Origin: Deinococcus sp. KNUC1210 | Lineage (GTDB): Bacteria > Deinococcota > Deinococci > Deinococcales > Deinococcaceae | Direction: 5' to 3' | Assembly (NCBI RefSeq): GCF_022344005.1 | Contig: NZ_CP092190.1 | Coordinates: forward strand, 930,001-994,000 | Length of the DNA: 64,000 bases | Shown here: in pieces, positions 1-10,886 of the stretch | Position numbering within the stretch: the stretch's first letter is position 1 | Layout: the number at the start of each line of letters is the position of its first letter | Notes under the pieces: model-generated | Database searches by the model: none | The model's input: the letters and a program-made list of their open reading frames with translations, nothing else | Told to the model about the DNA's origin: nothing | Position numbers and translations under genes: made by a program

Positions 1-1
1 C

Positions 2-1762
2 GCCGTACATCTGGAGGCACTGACGCGCCTGGGACGCTGGTCGGAGGCCCTGCAAGTGCTGGAACGCCACCCCGATACGGCGCTGGCCCTGGCGCTGTGG
101 ACACGGGCCAGAAGTCAGGCCAGAACCAACGCGGGCCAGGGCACCGGAAACACCGGAAACGAGGTCAAGGGCACCGGAAACGAGGTCAAGGGCGAACAGC
201 TCGAACGGCTGGCCCGTGCGGTGGTGGCCCACCACGCCATGCTCGGAGACTACAGCCACCCGCAGGCCAGAGACGCGCTGTTTACCCTGCTCGACTCACC
301 GACTGCCAGTGTGCGGGCCTGGGGGCGCGTCAAGCTGGCCGAGAGCAGCGTGGACGCAGGCAACTTCGAGGCCGCCGAAGCGCAGCTGCATCATCCGGAA
401 CTGGGCGGTCTGCTCGACGCGCCGCCCACCCGTCCAGGCGGCTGGCTGCCGAGCGTGCAGGCCGACGCACTGCTGGTCGGAGCAGCACTGGCCCGCTGGC
501 GCGGCGACCTCGACAGCGCTACCCGTCTGGCCGGAGACGCCCGCACGCTGGGCGGCCTGCCACAGTCCGGCGGGCTGGACAATCCGGCCCGCGCAGCCCT
601 GTGGCGCGGCCTGATCGCCAAAGACGCCGGGCGCTGGCAGGAGGCTGTAACGCATCTGGGACAGGTGCCGTCGTCTCATCCGCTGCTGTCGGCGCGGGCG
701 CGGTATCAGGAGGGCGACCTGCGCCTGAGACTGGGGCAGCCTGCCGCCGCGCTCCGGCTGCTGCTGGGAGCGGCGCAGCGCCTGGAAGCCGAGCGGGGCG
801 CACCCGAGGAACGGGCGCGGGTAGAGGCACGGATCGCCACCGCACTGCGCCGACTGGGACGGCTCCAGGACGCGCTGACGCACACCCGCCACGCCCGCGA
901 ACTGGCGGGCGGCGGTTCGCAGAGCAGTGACCCGGTGCTCCTGGCCCGACTGGACTCCGAGAGCGTGCCGGTGCTGCTGGCGCTGTTTTTACCCGGTGAA
1001 GCGCTCCAGGTGACAGCCCACGCCCTGAACCTGCTCCGGCAGCCCGGCCCACGCCGCGCCGAGGCCGCCTATCGCCAGCGCCGCACCACCTACCGGGCTG
1101 CACTGGCCTACCTGACCCGAGGGGCCGGGCTGCCGTATCTGCAACCCTTCGGCGGCGTGCTGCACGACAACGCCGATGTTCGGCAGGCACGGCAACTGCT
1201 GGATACCCTGCTGGCCCAGCCGGGCGGCGGTCTTGACCGGGAACAGGTGCTGACCTTCGACATCCTGCTGTCGCGGGCGTTGGCCGAACCGGACCCCGCC
1301 GCCGCACTGGTTTTTGCGCGTCAGGCACTGAGCATGACCGATCACCCCTATGCCGAAACCCAGGCCCGCGCCACCTGCGCCGATGCCCTGCTGCGGGCCG
1401 GAGACGTGAACAGCGCCCTGTTCGAGGTAAACCGCGCCCACACGCTGCTGCGACGGGTGGCAGGCGGCCTGGGCGACACCGAAGAACCCGACCCCGGCCT
1501 CTACGCTCTGCTGACCGCACTGGAGGCCCGCTGTCTGCTGCCGGGCGGCGAGCTGGCAGATACGCTGCGCTGGGTACAGCACGCGCTGGAGGGGGCCGCT
1601 CTCGCTCCGTTCCGGGCGCAGGTGTGGCGCGACCTGGGAGCCGATCTCGAACGCCAGGAAGGGCGGGCACAGGACCTCGAAGCAGCGCTCAGATCGCTGT
1701 TTCCGGGCATTCTGCTGGGGACGCTGCGTCTGCGCGACGCCCTCGCGGTGGCGGCGAGCTGA
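2..1762 (+). CDS. TPR-like helical repeat protein, 5' end cut off by window
   Basis: The frame is open from base 2 and ends at TGA 1760-1762, so the true start lies before the window; the first internal GTG (56) is not a convincing start. The protein is Ala/Leu/Arg-rich and made of helix pairs such as ALRRLGRLQDALTHTRHAR and ARWRGDLDSATRLAGDAR, the look of tetratricopeptide repeats, with no catalytic motif or membrane segment seen. TPR proteins usually scaffold protein contacts; Deinococcus also has TPR-containing transcriptional regulators with an N-terminal DNA-binding domain, which could be upstream but is not visible. Function unknown. A short tandem repeat interrupts its N-terminal part. 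Confidence 0.75.
   Translation, partial: AVHLEALTRLGRWSEALQVLERHPDTALALALWTRARSQARTNAGQGTGNTGNEVKGTGNEVKGEQLERLARAVVAHHAMLGDYSHPQARDALFTLLDSPTASVRAWGRVKLAESSVDAGNFEAAEAQLHHPELGGLLDAPPTRPGGWLPSVQADALLVGAALARWRGDLDSATRLAGDARTLGGLPQSGGLDNPARAALWRGLIAKDAGRWQEAVTHLGQVPSSHPLLSARARYQEGDLRLRLGQPAAALRLLLGAAQRLEAERGAPEERARVEARIATALRRLGRLQDALTHTRHARELAGGGSQSSDPVLLARLDSESVPVLLALFLPGEALQVTAHALNLLRQPGPRRAEAAYRQRRTTYRAALAYLTRGAGLPYLQPFGGVLHDNADVRQARQLLDTLLAQPGGGLDREQVLTFDILLSRALAEPDPAAALVFARQALSMTDHPYAETQARATCADALLRAGDVNSALFEVNRAHTLLRRVAGGLGDTEEPDPGLYALLTALEARCLLPGGELADTLRWVQHALEGAALAPFRAQVWRDLGADLERQEGRAQDLEAALRSLFPGILLGTLRLRDALAVAAS
143..193 (+). repeat. 21-bp in-frame tandem repeat inside the TPR gene
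   Basis: A 21-bp unit starting ACCGGAAACGAGG occurs twice (152-172 and 173-193), preceded by a 9-bp partial copy (143-151). It encodes two TGNEVKG units after a partial one. Being a multiple of three it keeps the frame; copy number may vary between strains. Confidence 0.85.
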
Positions 1763-1802
1763 TGAAAAGTCAACTTCGATCACATTCGGCTACATTCGTG
1801 GC

Positions 1803-1808
1803 TACAGT
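1803..1808 (+). promoter_or_regulatory. -10 element TACAGT, leaderless promoter
   Basis: TACAGT is followed by six bases and the ATG at 1815, the TANNNT-N6-ATG layout seen before many genes here. No Shine-Dalgarno sequence lies between. Confidence 0.5.
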
Positions 1809-1814
1809 GACGCC

Positions 1815-3209
1815 ATGTCACGACTTCTTTCCGTCTTCCTCGGTCTGAGCGTCCTGCTGAGCGCCTGTAACAAGCCCGTCGTGGTTCCCGCCAACGACCC
1901 CAACATCCTGAACGGAGAGTGGACGGGGCAGGTGGTGCAGCATCGCAGCATCACGGCTGCGTTTTCGACCGACAGCCGGGTGTATCTGCAAGATGGCCCC
2001 TTCGTCGAGGGATATGACATCGGGACGGGCAAACTGCTGGGCACGGTACATCTGCCAAACAGCGCTGTGCAGCTCAGCTACCGGGACGACGGCGTCTTCG
2101 TCGCGCTGGACAGCTACGCCAACAGGCTTTACAAATTCGACGCCACTACCTTCCAGCAGCTTTCTGCCGCGTCCACCCCCAATCAGGGCGACTGGACGCT
2201 GAGCCGTGACGGAAATGTGCTGATTGCTGGGGGTGCCACTGGCCCCCTGGAGTATTCGACCAGAACCGGACAACCGATACCTACCAAGTCTGTGAATGCA
2301 ATGCCGTTTGCGCTGTATTTCAGCGATGCCCGCTGGTGGCTGCAATACAGCGGAGTAACCCGAAATGACACTGTCCGGGCCGTCAGTGCCGCCGACGGCG
2401 TGAGCTTCGATGCCGCGCCTCAGCATCCAGCAGTGGCAAACTGCACGACTTTCTTTCCGTGGCCTGCTGTCATGAGCGAGTACCTGCCGACAGGTGAAGA
2501 GCGCGTGCTGCTGTCTTACACCGATGGCGTGCTGGAAGTGCGGAACACGGGCGGCACCCTGCTGAACACCGTGACGCTGGGTACCTGTGGCCACCTGTCT
2601 CTGAAAACCTTTCCGGGAAAGACCGGGAAAATCGCCTTCACTTCGAATAGTGGCACTGGGTTCTACGATGTAGCAGGCAATCAGATCATTAAAAGCAATA
2701 CATTTCAAGATCTTGGACTGATGTTGCTGAACGGCTCACTCAGCTCTGCCATAACATCTACGCCACCTGGTTCCGGCAGTTCATATGCCAATCAGGCCAC
2801 CTATACTTTCACGCCTCAGAACGGTGCAGCCTGGAAGCTGAACAATGCCAGCCGCACGCTGACTCTGAATGTCAGCAGTAAATTCATCGATAAAACACAA
2901 ATAGCTCTCAGCGGCACCGCCATTGTAGACGGGCAAAACTTGAATGTCAGCGGGAAACTCACGACTGAAGACGTTGAAATTCAGGCGCAAGGTCTGTTCT
3001 ATTTCAATCCGACATTTCATGTGGCGCTCGATTTCTTTGATGGCACAACGCAGCTCTATTCGGCCACTCTGAGCAATCACCTGACAACCTACGCCGCTCC
3101 TGGCGACAGCAAAACGCCGCTGCTCGATACCACCGTGCCGCCGAGCTACGAAGTGAGCTTGAGTGAAGCAGACACGAACCCTTTGAGCGGCGTCCTCACA
3201 CGTCCCTGA
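1815..3209 (+). CDS. secreted lipoprotein with propeller-like N-terminal half
   Basis: The 464-residue product begins with a lipoprotein signal peptide ending in the lipobox LLSAC (cysteine at about residue 18), so it is probably anchored to a membrane. Residues about 40-290 have repeated short blocks such as GYDIGTGKLLGTVHL and YKFDATTFQQLS that resemble WD40/YncE-type beta-propeller blades; the C-terminal 150 residues are Thr/Ser-rich and beta-like. No enzyme motif is seen. The start is supported by TACAGT 6 nt before the ATG. The second half of the gene is less GC-rich than its surroundings. I do not recognise a named family. Confidence 0.75.
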   Translation: MSRLLSVFLGLSVLLSACNKPVVVPANDPNILNGEWTGQVVQHRSITAAFSTDSRVYLQDGPFVEGYDIGTGKLLGTVHLPNSAVQLSYRDDGVFVALDSYANRLYKFDATTFQQLSAASTPNQGDWTLSRDGNVLIAGGATGPLEYSTRTGQPIPTKSVNAMPFALYFSDARWWLQYSGVTRNDTVRAVSAADGVSFDAAPQHPAVANCTTFFPWPAVMSEYLPTGEERVLLSYTDGVLEVRNTGGTLLNTVTLGTCGHLSLKTFPGKTGKIAFTSNSGTGFYDVAGNQIIKSNTFQDLGLMLLNGSLSSAITSTPPGSGSSYANQATYTFTPQNGAAWKLNNASRTLTLNVSSKFIDKTQIALSGTAIVDGQNLNVSGKLTTEDVEIQAQGLFYFNPTFHVALDFFDGTTQLYSATLSNHLTTYAAPGDSKTPLLDTTVPPSYEVSLSEADTNPLSGVLTRP

Positions 3210-3266
3210 ATCCAGAAAACGCCTTCCAGCGCAGCGCTTTTATCAGGCTGCGCGTTCTGCTGCACA

Positions 3267-3324
3267 AAGTGGTGTACCTGAAGCGTTCTACACCACTTAT
3301 CGGCGCGAGGTACACCACCACTTT
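3267..3324. promoter_or_regulatory. operator-like repeats upstream of isocitrate lyase
   Basis: AAGTGGTGTA (3267-3276) and TACACCACTT (3289-3298) are perfect inverted arms, starts 22 bp apart. A third related copy, TACACCACCACTT, follows at 3311-3323. This spacing suits a dimeric repressor or activator bound on one face of the helix. The regulator is not identifiable from this window. Confidence 0.55.
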
Positions 3325-3401
3325 TCACCGCCCCTGAATGAAAGGATTGACACAAGCGAACGACAACCCACCCCGACTCACCCAGTTCAGGAGGAACCAC
3401 C

Positions 3402-4696
<1,295 letters not shown>

Positions 4697-4719
4697 GCCT
4701 CCCGTTCATGAATAGAGAA

Positions 4720-4744
4720 CTCCCGCCGAGAGGTGGGGGTTTTT
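4720..4744 (+). terminator. intrinsic terminator after aceA
   Basis: CTCCCGCC and GGTGGGGG pair (two G-T wobbles) around a GAGA loop and are followed by five T. It sits 24 bp after the aceA stop. Confidence 0.75.
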
Positions 4745-4768
4745 CATGTGCTGGCGCTACCTTCAGAC

Positions 4769-5266
4769 ATGCTGTCCACCCTTGCACTGCTGGCGACGCT
4801 CGCCCAGACGCCTGCCCCTCAGCCGACTGCCCAACCGTTTCTGGATGTGCCGCCCTGTTCGTATGCGGCGGGCGCGGTGGCCCGCACAGCCCAGCTCGGC
4901 ATCTTTCAGGGCAGCCCCACCACCTCTGCCGAACTGGCCCGCAACGCCGTGCAGCAGGTCTTCGAGGGTCTGAAATGCGGCGACGTCGCCTGGACAACCC
5001 GCTTTATCGCGGAGCTGCCGCAGGGGTACGCCACCGGCATTCCGCAGCTGGGCGCAGCGCTGAAACCGGGCTTCGACTTCGAGGTTCTCGGCCTCCAGCT
5101 GGAAAGCCAGAACGCTCAGGTGCGCTTCCGGCTGGCCTACCGGGACCAGGGCAAGCGCGTGCAGCGCACCGCCACCGTCCAGCTCGTGCCCGATGCCCAG
5201 ACCGGCTGGCGCGTGCTGTTCGGCAGCCTGCATGACAGTGGATTGCCGTTTTTCAGGCGGGCGTGA
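4769..5266 (+). CDS. small secreted protein with SLH-like motif
   Basis: 165 residues. The chosen ATG opens a signal peptide (MLSTLALLATLAQTPAPQ), whereas the longer frame from 4733 would start inside the preceding terminator. After the signal comes FLDVPPCSYAAGAVARTAQLG, which resembles one S-layer-homology unit as found in Deinococcus envelope proteins. The remainder (about 70-165) is a beta-rich domain of unknown type. TACCTT lies 5 nt before the ATG, so it may be leaderless. Function unknown; envelope or periplasmic location inferred. Confidence 0.65.
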   Translation: MLSTLALLATLAQTPAPQPTAQPFLDVPPCSYAAGAVARTAQLGIFQGSPTTSAELARNAVQQVFEGLKCGDVAWTTRFIAELPQGYATGIPQLGAALKPGFDFEVLGLQLESQNAQVRFRLAYRDQGKRVQRTATVQLVPDAQTGWRVLFGSLHDSGLPFFRRA

Positions 5267-5310
5267 AGGCCGGGTCACAGCTTCCAGCGCTTTGACTCTG
5301 GCTCACGGCC

Positions 5311-5580
5311 CTAACCACTGCCGACTTCCGCCACCACCCGCCCAGCCCAGCCGCGCCAGTCGGCCTGCGCCTGCGCTTCTACGACCAGCGTGACCTCGCT
5401 CAGCAGCCAGAGAGTTGGAGAACTGACGATGTCCAGCAGGGTCAGTTCGTCGGGCAGGCCCTCGATTCGCAGGCGGCAGGGCAGCTGAGGACGCGTCCCA
5501 GCTCCCACCACCGACAGCAGGAAGCGCCCGCCCAGCGGTACGGCGTCACGGATGGTGGCGGAAAAGAGTGGGCCGGTCAT
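5311..5580 (-). CDS. hypothetical protein, 89 residues
   Basis: Starts MTGPLFSATIRDAV and ends EVGSG. It contains a basic-acidic beta-like middle (LPCRLRIEGLPDELTLLDIV) and no signal or membrane segment. It is divergent from the PaiB-like gene, with 30 bp between the start codons; on its own strand TTTTAT lies 5 nt before the ATG. A much longer minus-strand frame continues upstream over the PaiB-like gene but is only an overlap. No family recognised. Confidence 0.55.
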   Translation of the reverse strand: MTGPLFSATIRDAVPLGGRFLLSVVGAGTRPQLPCRLRIEGLPDELTLLDIVSSPTLWLLSEVTLVVEAQAQADWRGWAGRVVAEVGSG

Positions 5581-5598
5581 GCGCCATAAAAGCACGTC

Positions 5599-5604
5599 TA
5601 CACT
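5599..5604 (+). promoter_or_regulatory. -10 element TACACT, leaderless promoter
   Basis: TACACT is six bases before the ATG at 5611, which argues for that ATG over the TTG at 5608. The facing minus-strand promoter overlaps the same 30-bp gap. Confidence 0.55.
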
Positions 5605-5610
5605 GGATTG

Positions 5611-6213
5611 ATGTATATCCCGGCGATCAACCGCGTGACAGACCAGGACGAGCTGCGGCGCTTTATGGAAACGTACAGTTTCGCCACCCTCGTGACTGCC
5701 CCAGGCGGCGTACCGTTTGCCACCCACCTGCCGCTGCTCATTCAGCAGGACGGCGACACGCTGTATCTGCGCTCGCATCTGGCCCGCGCAAATCCTCAGT
5801 GGCAGCATTTCGATGAACGCGACGTCCTGGTGATGTTTCAGGGGCCGCACACGTTGATTCATTCCAACTGGTACACCTCTGCGCCCAACGTGCCCACCTG
5901 GAACTACGCGGCGGTGCATGCCTACGGACAGGCGCGGGTGGTCGAGGGCGACGAAACACGTGCCATCGCCTACGGCCTGGTGCAGCGCCACACACCCGAC
6001 ATGCACGCGATTCCCGCCGATTTCGAGCGCCGGATGCTGGCGGGCGTGGTCACCTTCGAGGTGCGGATCACGCGGCTGGAGGGCAAATTCAAGCTGAGCC
6101 AGAACAAGAACGCCGATGACCGCGCCGAAGTCCGGGCTCAGTTGCACGCCAGCGGCGACACCGGGGCGCAGGACGTGGCCGAGCTGATGGAGGCGCAGGA
6201 AGCGGGGCGCTGA
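5611..6213 (+). CDS. FMN-binding PaiB-family protein
   Basis: 200 residues matching the PaiB/Pai 2 family, a flavin-reductase-like split-barrel fold: [20 protein letters not shown] near residue 25, [20 protein letters not shown] near 90, and the C-terminal hallmark KFKLSQNKN near 162. In Bacillus PaiB is described as a transcriptional repressor of protease and sporulation genes; in most bacteria its role is unclear and FMN binding is the main prediction. Cytoplasmic, no signal peptide. Monocistronic, divergent from a small hypothetical gene. Confidence 0.85.
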   Translation: MYIPAINRVTDQDELRRFMETYSFATLVTAPGGVPFATHLPLLIQQDGDTLYLRSHLARANPQWQHFDERDVLVMFQGPHTLIHSNWYTSAPNVPTWNYAAVHAYGQARVVEGDETRAIAYGLVQRHTPDMHAIPADFERRMLAGVVTFEVRITRLEGKFKLSQNKNADDRAEVRAQLHASGDTGAQDVAELMEAQEAGR

Positions 6214-6287
6214 AGTCTGGCCCCGCGCAGCGCGTCTGTACCCTTCCTTCCCACGCGTCTCACCGATCTGCGGCAGACTGGAAGTCC

Positions 6288-7463
6288 ATGCGCCTCACTG
6301 TCCTCGGCTCCACCGGCTCTATCGGCACCCAGACCCTCGACGTAGCCCGCGAACGCGGGTATACGGTGGCGGGTCTGGCGGCGGGGCGCAATCTGGACAG
6401 GCTCGAAGCCCAGGTGCGCGAGTTCCGGCCCGCCGTGGTCAGCGTGGACGAGCGCTGCCTGGAGGACGCCCGCGCCCGTCTGCCCGGCACAAAGGTGATT
6501 GCAGACGTGAGTGAGGTCGCGGTGCTGCCCGCCGACGTGACGGTGAACGCCATGAGCGGCCTGATCGGACTGGCCCCCACCCGCGCCGCGCTGCATGCGG
6601 GAAGAAACGTGGCGCTGGCGACCAAAGAGGCGATGGTCACGGCTGGCCCGCTGATCTGGGAAGCGGCGGCGGGCGGCGGGCGCATCGTGCCGATCGATTC
6701 CGAACACACCGGGGTGTATCAGTGTCTGGTGGGCGAGCGCGTGCAGGACGTGGCGGAACTTATCCTGACCGCGTCGGGCGGCCCCTTCCGCAGCGGTCCG
6801 CCCGATCTGAGCAGCGTCACGCCGCAGCAGGCGCTGAAACATCCGAACTGGAGCATGGGCCAGAAGGTCACGATTGACAGCGCCACGCTGCTGAACAAGG
6901 GGCTGGAGGTGTTGGAATGCGCCAGCCTGTACGGTGTGCCGCTGTCGCAGGTGCGCGTGAGCGTGCATCCGCAGAGCATCGTGCACGCCCTTATACGCTT
7001 CCGCGACGGCTCGCTGAAGGCCAACCTCGGCCCCACCGATATGCGGCTGGCGATTGCCTACGCCATCGACGCCGCGCCCACCGGCATGCAGCGCCCCGGA
7101 GAACCCGGCCCGGTTCCGCGTGGTCCGGAAGTGGCGGGCCATCTGAGCTGGCCCCTGTTGGGCACCCTGGAATTTGGAGAACCCGACCTGACGCGCTTTC
7201 CAGCTCTCGCGCTGGCCTACCGGGCAGGCGAGATGGGCGGCGTGGCTCCCACCGCCCTGAACGCTGCCGATGAAGTCGCGGTGGCGGCATTTCTGGAAGG
7301 ACGCATCGGCTTTCTCGACATCGCCGCCCTGATCGAGCAGCTACTGGACGAAACCACCGCCGACACCCTGAGCTGGGACAGCATCGCCCAGACCGACGAC
7401 TGGGCGCGGCGGCGCTCACAGGAACTCGTGGCCCGCAGCAAACACGCAGGAGCACCCCTATGA
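6288..7463 (+). CDS. dxr: 1-deoxy-D-xylulose 5-phosphate reductoisomerase
   Basis: Catalyses the NADPH-dependent conversion of DXP to MEP, the committed step of non-mevalonate isoprenoid synthesis. 391 residues, normal length. NADPH-binding [12 protein letters not shown] at residue 7, ATKEAMV near 107, substrate and metal residues in [11 protein letters not shown] near 137 and [10 protein letters not shown] near 160, then the flap and [21 protein letters not shown]. The stop overlaps the start of rseP (ATGA at 7460-7463), so the two are translationally coupled, an order common in bacteria. Isoprenoids feed the carotenoid path represented by crtB at 51.4 kb. Confidence 0.97.
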   Translation: MRLTVLGSTGSIGTQTLDVARERGYTVAGLAAGRNLDRLEAQVREFRPAVVSVDERCLEDARARLPGTKVIADVSEVAVLPADVTVNAMSGLIGLAPTRAALHAGRNVALATKEAMVTAGPLIWEAAAGGGRIVPIDSEHTGVYQCLVGERVQDVAELILTASGGPFRSGPPDLSSVTPQQALKHPNWSMGQKVTIDSATLLNKGLEVLECASLYGVPLSQVRVSVHPQSIVHALIRFRDGSLKANLGPTDMRLAIAYAIDAAPTGMQRPGEPGPVPRGPEVAGHLSWPLLGTLEFGEPDLTRFPALALAYRAGEMGGVAPTALNAADEVAVAAFLEGRIGFLDIAALIEQLLDETTADTLSWDSIAQTDDWARRRSQELVARSKHAGAPL

Positions 7464-8589
7464 ACTTTTTTCAGGCCATCGCACAGGCACTCACGCCGCA
7501 GGGCATCCTCTGGACCCTCGTCATCATCCTGCTCGCCACCTTCATGCACGAGCTGGCGCACTTCTGGGCCGCCCGGTTGCAGGGCGTTCCGGTCAACAGT
7601 TTCAGCGTGGGAATGGGGCCGATCTTCTGGCGGCGCAGGTGGCGCGGCACCGAGTGGCGGCTGTCGGCGCTGCCCATCGGCGGCTATGTCGAGATCGACG
7701 GCATGGCTCCGGACGTCGGTACAGATGGCGTGGCAGACGCCCCCAAACACGGCTACGCCCTGCTTCCGGCCTGGGGAAAGATCGCCATTCTGCTGGCTGG
7801 CCCGATCATGAATCTGCTGCTGGCTTTCCTGCTGCTGGGCGGCAATTTCGCGGCCAACGGCGTGCCGGACGTTCAGACGAACCGCGCCGTCATCAACCGG
7901 GTGGTGCCAGCGTCGCGGGCCGAACAGCTGGGCTTCCACTCGGGCGATACCGTGACCGCCATCGACGGACAGCCGTTGCCGGTACAGGAGCGCGTGAACG
8001 GTGAGGATGTCGGCGGCTGGACGCGGGTGCAGCGTGCTCTGAGCGTGCAGGGGCCGCACAGTTTTACCTTCGAGCGCGGCAACAAGACGCAGACCATCAC
8101 CTTCGACTGGACGCCCACCGTCGGGGAAAGCGGGCCATTCTGGGCATCGAATACGGAGCCGCCAGCAGCGTGCGCCACGTCGGACTGGGCGGAGCGTTTG
8201 CCGAGGCGGGTCACACCATCGTCAATGCCGTGCCGCAGGTCCTGAAAGCCTTCGGCAACCTGTTCAGCCGCTTTTTCACGCTCAACTTCACCCAGGATCA
8301 GGGCGTGGCAGGGCCGGTCGGTACGGCACAGATCGTATCTCAGGCGGCCAGTCTGGGTGGCTGGACGCTGGTCCTGATCGCCGCCACCATCAATCTGTCG
8401 CTGGGCTTTTTCAATCTGCTGCCGATTCCGGGGCTGGACGGTGGGCGCATCCTGCTGGTGCTGGTGGGCGTGCTGCGCCGCAGACCCCTGACCTTCGCGC
8501 AGGAAAGCGCCGTCACGGCGGCAGGCTTCGGACTGGTGATGCTGCTCTCGCTGTTCGTGGTGATCCGCGATCTGAGCCGCTTCTTCTGA
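7460..8589 (+). CDS. rseP: RseP-like site-2 protease (M50), interrupted by one missing base
   Basis: Membrane-embedded zinc protease for regulated intramembrane proteolysis. The first frame shows a TM helix with the zinc motif HELAH near residue 30, then [29 protein letters not shown] and a PDZ domain (about 140-200). At about 8140 TTCTGGGC is found where TTCCTGGGC would read [21 protein letters not shown]; the rest ([32 protein letters not shown] with the second metal motif, final TM helix) continues in the next frame to 8589. Restored length is 376 residues, typical of the family. Probably an assembly error. Confidence 0.9.
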
Positions 8590-8652
8590 ACCCGGCCTGA
8601 TCCTGAAGAGAGCAGCGGCACCGAAACCGCTATAGTTCCCTCGACAGACTGT

Positions 8653-9318
8653 ATGACCCACTCCAGCATCGCGGTGGTGATCCCCGCCTACAACGAGGCC
8701 CAGACCGTCGCAGACGTGGTGCGGGTGGCACTGCTGCTCACGCCCCTGGTCATCGTGGCGTCGGACGGCAGCACCGACGGTACGGCGCAGGTGGCGCGTG
8801 ACGCGGGCGCACAGGTGGTCGAGCTGACCCAGAACGTGGGCAAAGGCCCGGCCCTGTACGCGGGTCTGAAGGCCGCCGAGGGCCACGCCGACTACGTGCT
8901 GATGCTCGACGCCGACCTGCTGGGCCTGACGCCGACCCACCTGGATATTCTGCTGCGCCCGGTCCAGAGCGGAAAGCTGGATATGTCCATCGGCATTTTC
9001 GACGGTGGCGGCCTGATGACCGACCTGGGCAACAAGCTGACGCCGCACCTGTCGGGCCAGCGGGCCTGCCGCCTGCGCTGGCTGCTGAACGTGCCGGGAC
9101 TGGGGCAGGAGCGCTGGCCGGAACCCGCCATCACCGACGCCCTGAAGCGCAGCGGCGTGCGCTGGGATTACGTGGAACTGCCGCAGCTCGGGCAGGTGAT
9201 GAAGGAAGAGAAGCGCGGCTTCTGGAAGGGCGTGGGCTACCGCTCGCGCATGTACGTCGATCTGCTGGGCTACCGCAGGCGCAAGAAGAAGAGCGAGAAG
9301 GACAGCGAACGCCGCTGA
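8653..9318 (+). CDS. family 2 glycosyltransferase
   Basis: 221 residues with the GT-A signatures AVVIPAYNEAQTV at residue 7, ASDGSTDGT near 37 and the DXD-type metal motif MLDADL near 83. The C-terminus is strongly basic (YRRRKKKSEKDSERR) with no clear membrane helix, so it may sit on the inner membrane face. Substrate unknown; similar enzymes transfer sugars to lipid carriers or glucosyl-3-phosphoglycerate. Short for the family, lacking a C-terminal membrane domain. TATAGT lies at about 8631, 16 nt before the start. Confidence 0.85.
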   Translation: MTHSSIAVVIPAYNEAQTVADVVRVALLLTPLVIVASDGSTDGTAQVARDAGAQVVELTQNVGKGPALYAGLKAAEGHADYVLMLDADLLGLTPTHLDILLRPVQSGKLDMSIGIFDGGGLMTDLGNKLTPHLSGQRACRLRWLLNVPGLGQERWPEPAITDALKRSGVRWDYVELPQLGQVMKEEKRGFWKGVGYRSRMYVDLLGYRRRKKKSEKDSERR

Positions 9319-9572
9319 CCGCCCTTCAGCCCCCAAAGGCTCCCGGCAGCGCCGCCACCCCTGACCTGCCCCTGAAGTCCATCGCCCATGCTGGAGGAGC
9401 AGCGGCGCAGGGCTTATGCTGGAGTCGTTACCACACGTCAACTCTTCAGCCTTCAGACGAACACCGATCTGAAGTCCGCTCGTCTCTGACCTCGGTCTGA
9501 GAGGTGGGCACAGGCACAGTAGCAGGTTGCGGAAACGGACAGCCGTTCGGGGATGACCTTCAGGGGGCGATG

Positions 9573-10241
<669 letters not shown>

Positions 10242-10243
10242 GC

Positions 10244-10801
10244 CTACTTCAGCAGATCCACGGTGCTGCCGTCGGCGGCCTGATAGCGCACCACGCCCAG
10301 CCCCGGCACAAAGTACACGAACTGCGTGCTGACACGTTTGGCGTCGGTGCCGCTCTGGACGTCATTGCGGATCACGAGCGTATTGAAGCTGCCGAGCGCG
10401 GTGGTCAGGGGCTGCGCTCCCAGCACCTGCCCGCTGAGGCGCAGGCCTGCTGTCCCGCTGCTGGCACTGCTCCAGCGCTGCCCCGCCGCCAGTGTACCGG
10501 GGTACACCAGCAGGGGCGGCGAGTACCAGTTCAGGCGGCCCCCGGCCTGCACGCCGCGCAGCAGCACGGCCCCGCCTTTGTATTCCAGATAGTCCACCGA
10601 CACGAGCTGCGTTCCGACGCTGTGGCTCAGCGGAATCACCTGCACGCCGCGTACCGTTCTGGCGGGCATGGTCTGCTGCACCTCACCGCTGGAATAGCGC
10701 CACAGCGTACCGGGCGTGTTGGGAAAATAGCCTCCTGCCGAAGACGCCGCGACCGGGCACCACAGAGCGAAGCAGACGAGAGCGGGCAGAAGACGGCGCA
10801 C
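10244..10801 (-). CDS. secreted hypothetical protein, 185 residues
   Basis: GTG 10801 is chosen: TATCAT at 10808-10813 lies exactly six bases before it, and the protein then starts with a clean signal peptide (MRRLLPALVCFALWCPVAAS). The longer frame from 10822 would place this -10 element inside the gene. The mature part begins GGYFPNTPGTLWRYSSGE, a pattern seen in deinococcal secreted proteins whose fold I cannot name, and is beta-rich throughout. It converges with the phospholipase-like gene, two bases apart. Confidence 0.7.
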   Translation of the reverse strand: MRRLLPALVCFALWCPVAASSAGGYFPNTPGTLWRYSSGEVQQTMPARTVRGVQVIPLSHSVGTQLVSVDYLEYKGGAVLLRGVQAGGRLNWYSPPLLVYPGTLAAGQRWSSASSGTAGLRLSGQVLGAQPLTTALGSFNTLVIRNDVQSGTDAKRVSTQFVYFVPGLGVVRYQAADGSTVDLLK

Positions 10802-10886
10802 CCGGGCATGATAACCGCACATCCCGCCTTCAGTGCCTGAACATTGACCCTGCGTGACCCTGCGCCAGGCAGCTTCCCGCCTTCTG

